Positions 9,493-18,423 of a stretch of DNA of 64,000 nt are shown in pieces (positions within the stretch are counted from its first letter, which is position 1; each line of letters starts with the position of its first letter). A model generated the notes under the pieces. That model had not been told where the DNA came from, did no database searches, and was given only the letters and a program-made list of their open reading frames with translations. Source of the stretch: Pelagomonas calceolata (Eukaryota; Sar; Pelagophyceae; Pelagomonadales; Pelagomonadaceae); NCBI GenBank assembly GCA_918797485.1, contig CAKKNE010000001.1, positions 1,116,001-1,180,000 of the forward strand. Reading direction: 5' to 3'. A program made the position numbers and the translations under genes.

Positions 9493-10236
9493 ATGCGGCA
9501 TTATGGGCTGCTCCTCGGCTGCCTCACGCTCACCCATGGAGACGACGCCGCGCCGAAAATACAAGCATCGGTCCACGCCCCAGCTGTGGTGGAGGCGGCG
9601 GAGTTCGTCGTCGAGGAGCTGTCGAAGCTCTCCGATTCAGGCGTCTACGAAACGCTCACGCTCGCGCAGATCGTAAGCGCGCAAACGCAGCGGGGCGTGT
9701 TTCACGAGAACACTTTTTTGACGCTGGAGTTGGCGTCGCCGCACTTCCTGTCGCGCAACGCCACCGAAAGGTTTGAAGTGATTGACATGGTGCGAACCGA
9801 CGACAAGTCGCGATCCTTCGCTATTGATACTTTCCCGGAGATGTCCGAGGAGTCTATCGAAGAGTTTTCGATCCGCAATGTGGAACGACGAAGAGCTTTG
9901 CGGGAACAAGCATTTGAAGAGCTCGAGTTGGACGCCTGCGCCGCCGGTCTCTGCGATGACAGTGACGACGCGGCGTCCTACCTCGAGAGGTCCTCTTCTT
10001 CACTGTTAGAGGAGCTCAAGGACAGCTCGCAATATCCCGATCGGCGGCGACGGGCCCAGGACGCTCTGGAACGGCGTGCGAAGGAGGATAGAATGAGGCA
10101 TTTGGTGGATTTGCATGCTAGGTCGTCCTACGAGCTGGACCAGATCGCGTCGAACGAAAATGATTTCGCGGTGCGGCGGGCGCTGGCGAAGCAGTTGCTG
10201 GACGAGCGGCTCGCGTTGGAAGATAAGAAAGGGTAA
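9493..10236 (+). CDS. Secreted cystatin-like domain protein
   Basis: 247 residues from ATG at 9493, chosen because it opens directly on a signal peptide (MRHYGLLLGCLTLTHG). Residues about 30-110 resemble a cystatin fold: a long helix (VVEAAEFVVEELSKLSDS) followed by YETLTLAQIVSAQTQ and NTFLTLELASP, the place of the cystatin QxVxG loop. The remainder is charged and helical (SIEEFSIRNVERRRALREQAFEELE, RRRRAQDALERRAKEDRM), likely coiled coil. Cystatins inhibit papain-type proteases, but the loop is only loosely conserved, so an inhibitor role is not established. Confidence 0.55.
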   Translation: MRHYGLLLGCLTLTHGDDAAPKIQASVHAPAVVEAAEFVVEELSKLSDSGVYETLTLAQIVSAQTQRGVFHENTFLTLELASPHFLSRNATERFEVIDMVRTDDKSRSFAIDTFPEMSEESIEEFSIRNVERRRALREQAFEELELDACAAGLCDDSDDAASYLERSSSSLLEELKDSSQYPDRRRRAQDALERRAKEDRMRHLVDLHARSSYELDQIASNENDFAVRRALAKQLLDERLALEDKKG

Positions 10237-10260
10237 ATAAGGGTTGTGTTTTATTTCGTT

Positions 10261-10288
10261 GTTACGGCGCTAGGACTAGTGGGCGGAG
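10261..10288. repeat. Dispersed short repeat, copy 1
   Basis: GTTACGGCGCTAGG followed by ACTAGTGGGCGGAG recurs with two substitutions at 26270-26297. Here it lies 25 bp beyond the stop of the cystatin-like gene. Confidence 0.6.
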
Positions 10289-10498
10289 CCCCGCGCGTCG
10301 CCGATTCATCGGCGGGGGGCGCGTGCCGCTTCTTTAATAACAGCATACCGCCTTCTAAGCAAAACCGCCTCGGCAAGAACCCCACAGTGTGCGCCAAAAT
10401 AGCTAGTGGCGGTGTCGCTAGGTAGCTTCCACCGATAATTCGGCAGCAGTTCAGATATCTCGGTGTAGCGCTCCTCAGTTGCATCGTATTACTGAACG

Positions 10499-11226
10499 AT
10501 GCAGCTCGCGAGGTTCTTAGTCATCGGTGCGACCGCGCGCGCGTTCGCGCCGGCGCCGCGCGCGCCGACGCCAGTGAGGTTACATGGTGCCTATGAGGAC
10601 GCCGTCCGCAGCAGCGCGTATAATGAAGCCTTCGCCCAGAAGCATGGACGCAGACGTCGTCGACGGCCGCACGACACAAAATCACACGCAACACACAGGT
10701 CGCCGAGGCCAAGTCCTTCTCCGTCGGGTCCCCCGAGGCCCGGGCCGCCTGGGCCGCCGTCGAGGAGATCGAGGGCGCGGACAACTCCGCGGCCACGAAA
10801 CCAAGTTTAGCGGACGAGTGCGACGCGCTCAACCCGTCGAAGGAGTGCCGCGAGTACGCGAACAGTATGGCGGAGTTGGAGGCGATCCTCGCCTCCTCAA
10901 AAGCGAAGAGCGACTCCATCAAGGTGCAAGTGTCAAAGTTCGCCCAGACGCCGCTGCCGTCGTCGTCTTCCTCATCCCCTGCGGAAACGCCCGGCGCGGC
11001 GGCCGCCGTCGCCGCCGCGGAGAAGGCGTCCTCGGAATTCGGGCCGACGTCCTCGGAAGCCAAGGCCGCCTGGGCCGTCGTCGAGGAGATCAACGATTCA
11101 TTAGATGCGCCGGCGGCGGCGCTCCCGGGCCTCGACCAGGATTGTGTGGTCGCCGCTTTGGAGAAGTGCCGCGAGTTCGACGCGGCGATGGCGTCGCTCG
11201 AAAAGTCGCTCGCGGCGATGAAGTGA
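10499..11226 (+). CDS. CP12: Plastid CP12-like protein with two CP12 domains
   Basis: Two exons. Exon 1 encodes MQLARFLVIGATARAFAPAP, a signal peptide with the ARAFAP plastid-targeting motif. The last exon starts after ACACAG at 10698. It encodes SPEARAAWAAVEEIEGADN...ADECDALNPSKECREY and then, after a Ser/Ala linker, SSEAKAAWAVVEEINDSLD...DQDCVVAALEKCREF. Both have the CP12 AWxxVEE helix and the C-terminal Cys-X7-Cys pair; the N-terminal Cys pair is absent from both. CP12 binds GAPDH and phosphoribulokinase in the dark and switches off the Calvin cycle. A tandem arrangement suggests bivalent or altered partner binding. Donor uncertain: a GC donor at 10616 fits the frame, giving intron 10616-10698. 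Confidence 0.78.
10616..10698 (+). other. CP12-like gene intron (approximate donor, GC-AG)
   Basis: The acceptor AACACACAG|GTCGCC is clear because the CP12 homology starts immediately after it. The exon frames differ, so an intron is required. No GT donor gives the correct phase; GC donors at 10616, 10628 or 10634 do. GCG at 10616 fits the donors of the other introner-like introns. Confidence 0.45.
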
Positions 11227-11886
11227 GTCTTGCACGTCGCCGTCGTGTGTAAGAGTGGCCTTAGGAGTTTGTCGTTTTTTCGCGGCGCTGCGTCGCTCGC
11301 GTGATGGTGTGCGTGCGAAGTTAGCTCGCGCAGCTCGACGGCGTCGCATCCTAGGAATGGTTTCTTGGTTGCCACTGGCTGTGACAGCCGCTTGTCCCAA
11401 AGCGCAGAAAACCCGAACGAAAAGGCTAATGCACCCTTTCTTCGAGTTTTCCGTCTTCTGGCCACTCTAGAGTTCTCCTGCGACAGCTCCGGCGCTTGTC
11501 TGCGTCCCGTCTGCGTCCCGCGCCGATTTGGTGTGTTTTGGGGCTCGATCAAAGCGACCCTGCCAAAATCACGCTAGGTGGCACGCTCACGGGATTACGG
11601 TACGCAGCAGGCAAGTTCAGTCGGGCACCAAAACGTGCGCGGAACAGCTTGAGCGGTACCGCAGGAGCAAACGAGTAATCGCTCTCCCAAACTCGGCAGG
11701 CCAAACAGCTGCGCTCGCTTGCGGCTGGCCAAGCGGAGTCCCACAGCCCGTTCAAGGCTTGCAAAAGAACGCGCAAGTCGCCGCTAAGTCGCCGCTTCTA
11801 GAGCGCGACCGCTTTTGCTGACGCGCGCGCACGAGCCGCGTCGCCAGCAGCAAAGCGAAGAAAGGATTCCGCCGCCGCGGGGCAAG
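11227..11886. other. Intergenic stretch, no gene recognised
   Basis: 660 bp between two + strand genes. Short ORFs here lack homology or coding character. No clear CTAG dyad; the Pro/Ala-rich ORF of the next gene could be read upstream to 11815 but has no ATG before 11887. Confidence 0.5.
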
Positions 11887-13296
11887 ATGCCGGCGGCCCG
11901 CGTCGCGCGTCCGGCGCCCGTCGCGCTCAAGCCGCCGGGCCTGCAGAGCCCGGCGGGCCTGCAGCGCCCGGCGCCGCGCGCGGCCGCCGCGCCGCGCGCC
12001 GCGCGGCCGCCGCCGCGCGCCGCGCCGCCGGGCCTGGCCAAGCCCGCGCCCGCGGCCAAGCCCGCGCCGCCCAGGCCGCCGCCCAAGGCGCCGAGCCCGC
12101 GGCCCGAGAACCCGGGCCCCAACGGCCCGCGGGCGACCGGCACGGTCAAGACCAAGAAGGAGGGCGTGCACAAGTGGAAGAACAAGGGCGACAAGTACGT
12201 CAGCGGCTTCATCGCTCCCGACGACGGCTCCGAGGACATCTTCTTCATGTCTCGAGGTGATGATGGCCTTCTACTAGAAGTCGGCCAGCGCGTGAGCTAC
12301 GTCCAGGAGACGAACGCCAGGGGCCCCATCGCCCACTACGCCAAGCCGATCGAGGACGACGCCGCGGCGCCCGCGCCGGCCGACTTCCCCGCTTTGTCGA
12401 AGCCGGGGCCCTGGGGCACGGCTACTTCTCCGAAGGCGGCGCCCCCGAAGCCGCCTGTACAACCGGTGAAGAAGCCCAAGCTGCGCGGCACGGTCACGGC
12501 GGTCAGACCGCGCGAGGCGCCGTCGTACGGCTTCGTGCGGCCGGACGCGGGCGGCGACGACGTCTTCGTGGCGTTCGTGGACGTCGAGAGCGCGCCGGGC
12601 AAGTTGGCGGAAGGCGACCGCGTCGACTACGAATTGGTGCCGAACGCGGGCGCCCGCAAGTCGAACCGGACGTCGGGCGACCCGAAGTACGCCGTCAAGT
12701 GCGGCCACGTCGTCGTCCTGCCCAAGGGCGCGCCGAAACTCGGCGCGCCCAAGGCGTCCGCAGGGCCGGCGCACCTGCGCCGCGCGCCGCCGCCTCCCTC
12801 CGTCGGCAAGATTTTGAGGGATAAGGCCACGGGCCAGCTGCTCGCGCCGGCGCAGCAGGAGCGCGCGCAGCTCCAGGCCGCCATGCAGGCGTCGGCGCGC
12901 GAGTACGAGGCCGACCAGCTGCGCCAGGCCCAACGCCTGTCCATCGGCGACCGGCGGCGCCAGGGCTCGCCGCGCGCGCCTTCTGTTCAGGATGTGGACG
13001 AGGACCAGCTCGCCGCCGAGTTGGAATCTTTACGTGAGAAGCACGACCGCGAGCTCGCGAATTTACGGACGTCGCACAACCGCGAGATGGGCCAGCTCCA
13101 GGACCGCCACGCGGCTTTGAGGGACCCCGTCGGCGCTTTACTCTCAACTACGGGTTGCGGCCAGTACCGCCAGAAGTTCGCCGAGCAGGACATTGTGTCA
13201 AAAGCGGACTTCGACATGCTGCGCATGGAGGACCTGTTGGAGGTCGGGCTCGAGCAGCGCGAGGCCGACGCGCTGGCCGCGGCGCTCGGCATTTGA
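11887..13296 (+). CDS. CSD-CSD-coiled-coil-SAM protein
   Basis: 469 residues. A Pro/Ala/Arg-rich disordered N-terminus (1-80) precedes two cold-shock-like OB folds: about 85-150 (YVSGFIAPDDGSEDIFFMSR) and about 198-275 (RGTVTAVRPREAPSYGFVRPD, DDVFVAFVDVES). Next are a Gln/Arg-rich helix, a coiled coil (LAAELESLREKHDRELANL) and a C-terminal SAM domain (CGQYRQKFAEQDIVSKADFD...LLEVGLEQREADALAAAL). CSDs bind RNA; SAM domains oligomerise or bind RNA stem-loops, so an RNP-granule or translational-control role is plausible (inference). The first 240 bases are extremely GC-rich, giving long antisense ORFs that are shadows. Confidence 0.78.
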   Translation: MPAARVARPAPVALKPPGLQSPAGLQRPAPRAAAAPRAARPPPRAAPPGLAKPAPAAKPAPPRPPPKAPSPRPENPGPNGPRATGTVKTKKEGVHKWKNKGDKYVSGFIAPDDGSEDIFFMSRGDDGLLLEVGQRVSYVQETNARGPIAHYAKPIEDDAAAPAPADFPALSKPGPWGTATSPKAAPPKPPVQPVKKPKLRGTVTAVRPREAPSYGFVRPDAGGDDVFVAFVDVESAPGKLAEGDRVDYELVPNAGARKSNRTSGDPKYAVKCGHVVVLPKGAPKLGAPKASAGPAHLRRAPPPPSVGKILRDKATGQLLAPAQQERAQLQAAMQASAREYEADQLRQAQRLSIGDRRRQGSPRAPSVQDVDEDQLAAELESLREKHDRELANLRTSHNREMGQLQDRHAALRDPVGALLSTTGCGQYRQKFAEQDIVSKADFDMLRMEDLLEVGLEQREADALAAALGI

Positions 13297-13492
13297 TGGC
13301 ACGCGGCGACTCGGCGCGTCCGCGCGCCGGCTGTTTGGCGGCGGAGGCGTGCGGGCGGGCGCATGCGCACCACTGGCGCGGCGACGGCCGCGTCCTTGCT
13401 AGCGCATGCGCGCTAGAGAATAAATATGAACTGACTTTGGGAGAAAGAGCGTTCGCTCCAGTTAAACATATATACTACAAGCATTTATTTAC

Positions 13493-14443
13493 TCATGGGC
13501 CCGGCGCGACGCCCCGCCCCTTCGCGTTCAGTTTGCGGATGAGCTCCGCGTCCTTGGCGTCGGCGATGGCCCGCTGGGCCATCTGCTTCGGTCGTTGGAG
13601 GTGGTTCAGCTCGCGCATGCCCGGTAAGCGCGAGACATACGCTTTTGGGGGCGGCAGATCGAGCGCCGTCATTTGGGCTTCCAGATTCTTCTGCATCCAC
13701 TTCAGGCAGTTTCTGAAGACCGAGTCGGTCACGCCATCGCTATCGTGCAAGTACCGCGCGAAGTCCCGCAACATGTCGTCCTTGGCCACGCCGTCCGGAC
13801 TCACGAAGACCACCGCCTCGGCCGGGTCCATCTTCCGTTCTTTGACGTATCCAACGAAATGTCTCAACGCATTGTTGTACTGCGACCGCAACGAGTCGGA
13901 AAACCGCAAGGACTCAAAGGCGACGTCTCGGGGGTCATGCTCGAAGCCGATCAATGACCGGTTGATCCTCGAGGTTTTTTGGCGCTTCCGAGGTGCGGCC
14001 TTCTTCTTCGGCGGCGCGGGCGGCGGCGCCACCTCAGGTTGAGGCATGTACCCGAAGAAGGCGTGGGGCGGCACCCGCGGTTGAGGTAATCCTGGTGGCG
14101 CCGCAGCGCCCGCAGCAGGTGGCACGAACTGGGGCTGCACCTGCCCGGGCTGCTGCGGCGCGAGCTGGGGCATGTAGTAGTAGCCGTAGGGCGGCATGAC
14201 CATGAGCGGCGGGTAGCCCGGCGTAGAGCCGTCGGCGGCCGGCTGGGGCATCATCATCGGAAAACCTGGTGGCAGCTGCATCATATCTGGATGGGGCGCT
14301 TCCGGTTGAGCGGGTGCCGGCGTTTGTACTGCGATTTGTACTGCGCTTCCGGGGACGTCGACGACGGGCGGTCCCAAAACACCGGGCGCGTCGGGCAGAT
14401 CCGGCAGGTCGCCGACGTCGGGGGCCGGCACGGGCTCGGCCAT
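13493..14443 (-). CDS. Pro-rich protein with recombinase-like core-binding domain
   Basis: 316 residues starting MAEPVPAPDVGDL. Residues 1-170 are Pro/Gln/Met/Tyr-rich (PPYGYYYMPQLAPQQPGQ). After a basic patch (PPKKKAAPRKRQKTSRINR, a likely nuclear signal) comes a helical domain, FSDSLRSQYNNALRHFVGYV...KDDMLRDFARYLHDSDGVTD...CLKWMQKNLEAQM. It resembles the SAM-like N-terminal core-binding domain of tyrosine recombinases. No catalytic R...H-x-x-R...Y domain follows, so if related it is a domesticated DNA-binding module. Resemblance judged by eye only. Confidence 0.5.
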   Translation of the reverse strand: MAEPVPAPDVGDLPDLPDAPGVLGPPVVDVPGSAVQIAVQTPAPAQPEAPHPDMMQLPPGFPMMMPQPAADGSTPGYPPLMVMPPYGYYYMPQLAPQQPGQVQPQFVPPAAGAAAPPGLPQPRVPPHAFFGYMPQPEVAPPPAPPKKKAAPRKRQKTSRINRSLIGFEHDPRDVAFESLRFSDSLRSQYNNALRHFVGYVKERKMDPAEAVVFVSPDGVAKDDMLRDFARYLHDSDGVTDSVFRNCLKWMQKNLEAQMTALDLPPPKAYVSRLPGMRELNHLQRPKQMAQRAIADAKDAELIRKLNAKGRGVAPGP

Positions 14444-15002
14444 GGCTGGTCTGTGGTGTTGCGGTGCGCTGGCGGGCCGCGGGGCGTCGGGGTTCTTCTG
14501 AGAGCCTCGTGCTGTAGGCGAGCTGCTGCCGAATCCTACGCGCTGGCGCTTGTTTCGGCTCCACAATGAGGCGGGGCAGCCTCCCTCCGTGGGGCACGTT
14601 GCTATCGAGTCCGTCCGAGCCGTTTCGTGGGGCCCAGCCGGATTGGGACCGCGAATCACGTCGATGTTGTCGAGCTCACCGTGCCGCCAACATCGACGGC
14701 CGGCTCCTTTGCCCTGGAGTAGGGGGTAATTAAATCGTCGCGCCAGGGAGCACCCGGCACATCTAACCGCACCAGGGCACCGCTCGTGACCCTCCACTCA
14801 AGTATCGGAGGCCTCCCATGCAAAAACCTGGAGCGAGCTCTCTCTGCAGCGCGGCAGACACAGCGACGTCGTGCGCGCGGCCTCCGCACGCCGGCGACGC
14901 GAAAACCACTCCCAGTGCATCAAGGTTGGCGCCTCCGGCCGCGGGCAGCCTCAGTTTCCCGGGCAGCGCCGCACCAAGGTTGTGGGCGCTGCGCCAGGCA
15001 GT
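14444..15002. other. Divergent spacer, no feature seen
   Basis: 559 bp between divergent starts. Both flanking ORFs extend into it without usable ATGs. No CTAG dyad or introner block was found. Confidence 0.4.
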
Positions 15003-17339
15003 ATGTCGGACATCAGCCACGTCCTCCGCACGGTAGACGACCTGGCGAAGCGCGTCGCACATCTGGAAGAGGAGAACAAGCAGCTCAAGCGCCAGCTGCG
15101 GCCGTCGACGGCCAATCCATCGTACGCCGACAGAGGCGGTAGCGATGGCGACGGCCGCCAGTTACCTTACCTTGGAGGGCTGCCCGGCGATCCGGTTGCG
15201 TTGGAGGCCATCGAGTCTGAATTGAGGTACCTCGCGAAGCGTTTGGACAACAACGCGGCCGAAGACGAAAAGGCGAAACAGCTCCAGGAGACGCGCGACG
15301 AGCAGCAGGACGAGCTCATCAAGATGGAGTTCCTCAAGCTCAAAAGAGACGTCGAGAAGTGCGCTCAGTCTGCTGAGGTAAGGAAGGTCAAAAATACGTT
15401 GACCGAGAAGCTTGATGAATTGCTAGAGGACGCTACATTAATAGCGAGGCAGCAGTGCGAATTGAGTACAGAAAACTTCCAGCAGGACATCACTGGGCTG
15501 ACGAAGATCTCCGAGAAGAGCATGCAGGCCGTCGACACGCTGGAAGCGAGATGTGTGGAATTGGAGTCCAAATTGGCCGACTATGATGTAAGACACTCGG
15601 ACCTCGCGTCGGCGTCTTCGAAACTGGCCATGGAGCAGAGGCGCATCGACGAGAAGGCCCGGAAGGCGTTGCGCGGGTCCTTCGAGCTTCAGAGCTCGTC
15701 GTTGGTCGCGTCGAAGGACGTGTTGGCGAGGGTGTCTGTATTAGAGGCTCGCCTCGACGACGCCTTCCCGCCGCACCGTCGTAGGAGACGACGCACGGGT
15801 ATTGATGGGACGGACATCTGGACAGGAAGTACAGATTCTCTGGAAGACCTGGCCATGGACTACGCTTCTCTCAGAGACGTCGAGCTGCTGAAACGGGCGT
15901 TGGTGAGTCGATTGTCTGAGACCGAGGACAACCAACAAAAATCAATAAAATCGATGCGGCGCGCGCGGGAATTGGACCAAGAAGCTTTGGCCGAGAAGCT
16001 CAAGAGTAGTGAGAGTTCCATAAATGACCTCACGGAGCGATTGGTCAAGGGCGAAGTCAAAAGGGAGTCCATAGAAAGGAAGCTGCGCGGGTCGCTCGAC
16101 GAGCTCGTGAACATGCGAGAATTGAGGGATCGCGTGAAGAAGTGCGAGTACGACTTTGAGACCGTAACGGATACCACTATCAAACTTACGGCCTCGATCG
16201 CGGAGAGTTGTGACGACCGATTGGCAAAGGACGCGTTGCTAGACGACAAGCTGCAGAACCTCGCGACGCTCGTCAACTCGCGGGTGGGCAAGATGGGCGA
16301 CGACCTCCTGGCGCAGGGCATGGCCTTGACGGATCGTGTGAATCAGGTCCAGGACACGACTCATAGGTCGATCCGCATCGCGGAGAATGCTGAAAAGAGA
16401 TCAGAAATTTGTGAAGAAAACGTGCAACAGGTGTCCGCGAAGGCGCTGCGGAGCGTCGCTGAGGCTAGAGAGAGTTGTCTAGATGCTGTCAATGCAGCCA
16501 CAAACGAGGTCCGGATTTGTGTCGGGAAAGCCGATAAGCTAGGTGTTTCCATCGAGGAGCGATGGTCGGAGCACGAGCGCGACTACGACGACGCCATGGC
16601 TAGGCTACATCGTTCTCTCGTAGCGCAAGCGGTCGCCGTCAAACAAATTAAGCACATGGCCGGGAGTGCGGTGCTGAAGGACATGGCCGGCGACCGCCTC
16701 GATGCGATCCTGGATGAGCACGTGTCAGAGCTAGCCAAACATTGTGTGGAAGCCGAGAGCGCCGTCATCTCCGAGCGGGAGATGTCCCTTCCTGTCAACG
16801 AACAAAAATGGCTCGCAGCTACAATACAACACTGCTCGGAAGCGCTAGCGACGCGGGCGGACTTGGAGTGTCTGCGCGGATTGATTGGTCATGTCGAACC
16901 TCCCGAAACTTCTGATTTATGGGACCAACAACTAGAGAAGAATAGAGCTAGACTATTACGTTCGTTCTGCGAGCGGCTGGACGAGGCCGCGGCCAAGCTC
17001 CATCCGACGAACGACCACATGGCCGAAGCGACGCGGCGACGCTTCAATGAGAGGCTGAAGCTCTGTTTGAGGGTCGGCCTGTCGAAGCACGATCCAGTCC
17101 GGCCGAACATGACGCTCTTCGGCAAGACGAAGCTCGGCCCGGCCTGCGTGGCCTGCGACCGGCCCTTCGATACGCCTACCGATGCTGATGCTGCGATCAC
17201 GCAGATGAAAGGTGGTTCTAAGAGTGAACCGGTGGAGCGGCGGCCGCCGCGCCTGAAAAAGGGGACGATCGTGCAACGAGCAGCTGCTCGGGGGCCCGAC
17301 GAGATGTTCTTCCCGGACGTGGGGAGCCCCGTAAGGTAG
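15003..17339 (+). CDS. Long coiled-coil protein, QRICH2/DUF4795-like
   Basis: 778 residues from MSDISHVLRTVDDLAKRV. Nearly the whole length is heptad-rich coiled coil (VAHLEEENKQLKRQL, LDELLEDATLIARQQ, CDDRLAKDALLDDKLQNLAT). The C-terminal region holds CVACDRPFDTP, which recalls the ClSCdrp motif that ends the DUF4795 domain of QRICH2-type proteins, and a basic tail. QRICH2 relatives are linked to flagellar structure, so an axonemal or cytoskeletal role is possible. Base composition is less GC-biased than its neighbours, as usual for long Lys/Glu-rich proteins. No intron is needed. Confidence 0.65.
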   Translation: MSDISHVLRTVDDLAKRVAHLEEENKQLKRQLRPSTANPSYADRGGSDGDGRQLPYLGGLPGDPVALEAIESELRYLAKRLDNNAAEDEKAKQLQETRDEQQDELIKMEFLKLKRDVEKCAQSAEVRKVKNTLTEKLDELLEDATLIARQQCELSTENFQQDITGLTKISEKSMQAVDTLEARCVELESKLADYDVRHSDLASASSKLAMEQRRIDEKARKALRGSFELQSSSLVASKDVLARVSVLEARLDDAFPPHRRRRRRTGIDGTDIWTGSTDSLEDLAMDYASLRDVELLKRALVSRLSETEDNQQKSIKSMRRARELDQEALAEKLKSSESSINDLTERLVKGEVKRESIERKLRGSLDELVNMRELRDRVKKCEYDFETVTDTTIKLTASIAESCDDRLAKDALLDDKLQNLATLVNSRVGKMGDDLLAQGMALTDRVNQVQDTTHRSIRIAENAEKRSEICEENVQQVSAKALRSVAEARESCLDAVNAATNEVRICVGKADKLGVSIEERWSEHERDYDDAMARLHRSLVAQAVAVKQIKHMAGSAVLKDMAGDRLDAILDEHVSELAKHCVEAESAVISEREMSLPVNEQKWLAATIQHCSEALATRADLECLRGLIGHVEPPETSDLWDQQLEKNRARLLRSFCERLDEAAAKLHPTNDHMAEATRRRFNERLKLCLRVGLSKHDPVRPNMTLFGKTKLGPACVACDRPFDTPTDADAAITQMKGGSKSEPVERRPPRLKKGTIVQRAAARGPDEMFFPDVGSPVR

Positions 17340-17529
17340 GTTTTCTTGTATATTTTTGTGCACACCGCTGCCCGCACGCCGCTTCCTAGCTACCCTCTCA
17401 AAGGGCGCTGCGGCGGCGTGGAGTCACTGGAATGTCCGCTCGACGGCGTGGCTGCCAGCCCCAACGCCATCGACGAGGTCCGGCCCGGGGGAGAGGAAAA
17501 GGGAGGCACAAAAACACAGGTCAGCATCT

Positions 17530-18096
17530 TTACCGCTGCGGCGTCGGCCGCCGCGCCGGCGCCGCGGCCGCGGACGACGCCGTCTTCTTCGCGGCCGACG
17601 GGCCGTCCGAGACCTTGGCCTTCGTGCGGGCCGCGGGCCGCGGCGCTCTGGCGGTCTTCAGCTCGGCCTTCGTCTTGGCCAGCTCCTTCTTGAGGCGCGC
17701 GGCCTCGGCGCGCGCCGCCGCGAGCGACGACTCCATATCAACCGCCTTCGCCGCGGACGCCTCGGCGGCGGCGGCGCGCTGCTCCGCCGCCGCGAGCTTC
17801 GTTTTCAGCGTCGCGACGTCGCCCTCGAGCTTCGCCACGGCGGCGGCGTTCTCGGCCGCGACGCGCTCCGACTCGGCGATGGAGTCGCGCAGCGTGGTCC
17901 GCAGCTCGCCCGTCGTCAGGCGCATCTGGCGCAGCTGCTCCAGCAGGATCCGCTCGTTGCTCTCAAATTCCAGAGTGTCGCGCTCGAGCGAGCGCACCTT
18001 CTTTGCGAGGGCTGTGGTCCTCCTCCCAAATGGCCAGATGCCATGCGCCGGTGCGGCTGCGAGCGCGCAAAGCACGACGGCGCGCACGCGAGCCAT
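17530..18096 (-). CDS. Secreted or plastid coiled-coil protein, Ala-rich
   Basis: 188 residues. A signal peptide (MARVRAVVLCALAAAPAHG) is followed by IWPFGRR and a continuous coiled coil (KKVRSLERDTLEFESNERILLEQLRQ to LKKELAKTKAELKT), then a Lys/Ala/Pro-rich tail. No family recognised. The spacer upstream is shared with a divergent methyltransferase gene and carries CTAG dyad D 96 bp before this start. Confidence 0.65.
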   Translation of the reverse strand: MARVRAVVLCALAAAPAHGIWPFGRRTTALAKKVRSLERDTLEFESNERILLEQLRQMRLTTGELRTTLRDSIAESERVAAENAAAVAKLEGDVATLKTKLAAAEQRAAAAEASAAKAVDMESSLAAARAEAARLKKELAKTKAELKTARAPRPAARTKAKVSDGPSAAKKTASSAAAAPARRPTPQR

Positions 18097-18191
18097 GGCG
18101 CTTTCCGGGACGCGTCCTGTGCACCAGCTGGCAACAGAGGTCGCGTGGGGAGCTCGCAAAGCCAGCTCCAGTTGGAAGAGAGTTGAATTCG

Positions 18192-18214
18192 CTAGTGTGT
18201 TACAGTCCGCTAGG
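18192..18214. promoter_or_regulatory. CTAG dyad element, site D
   Basis: CTAGTGTGTTACAG + TCCGCTAGG: three differences from consensus. It lies 96 bp and 210 bp from two divergent starts. Confidence 0.5.
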
Positions 18215-18423
18215 TCGGCAATTTTTTCGCAGGCAGCGTGAAACGCTGCAGCCGCGAGCCCGGGCAGCCTGCAACTCACATTTCGCACGACTACGCCGGC
18301 GGCGGACCATCGGTGCGGTCCGGAAAGGGGCGGAACCATGCATTAAAGAAGGCTGCTCCCAGGGCAGCAGCACAGCCTCATCTCAGGAACAGCCTGCGAG
18401 GAGAAGAAGGCGCGCGTGCCATA

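Noticed and set aside
11784-12248. Gly/Ala/Arg-rich minus-strand ORF opposite the CSD-SAM gene
   Set aside because: Pure composition effect of a Pro/Ala/Arg-coding strand.
13493-14443. Active tyrosine recombinase or mobile element
   Set aside because: No catalytic domain and no terminal repeats; only a core-binding-like domain remains.
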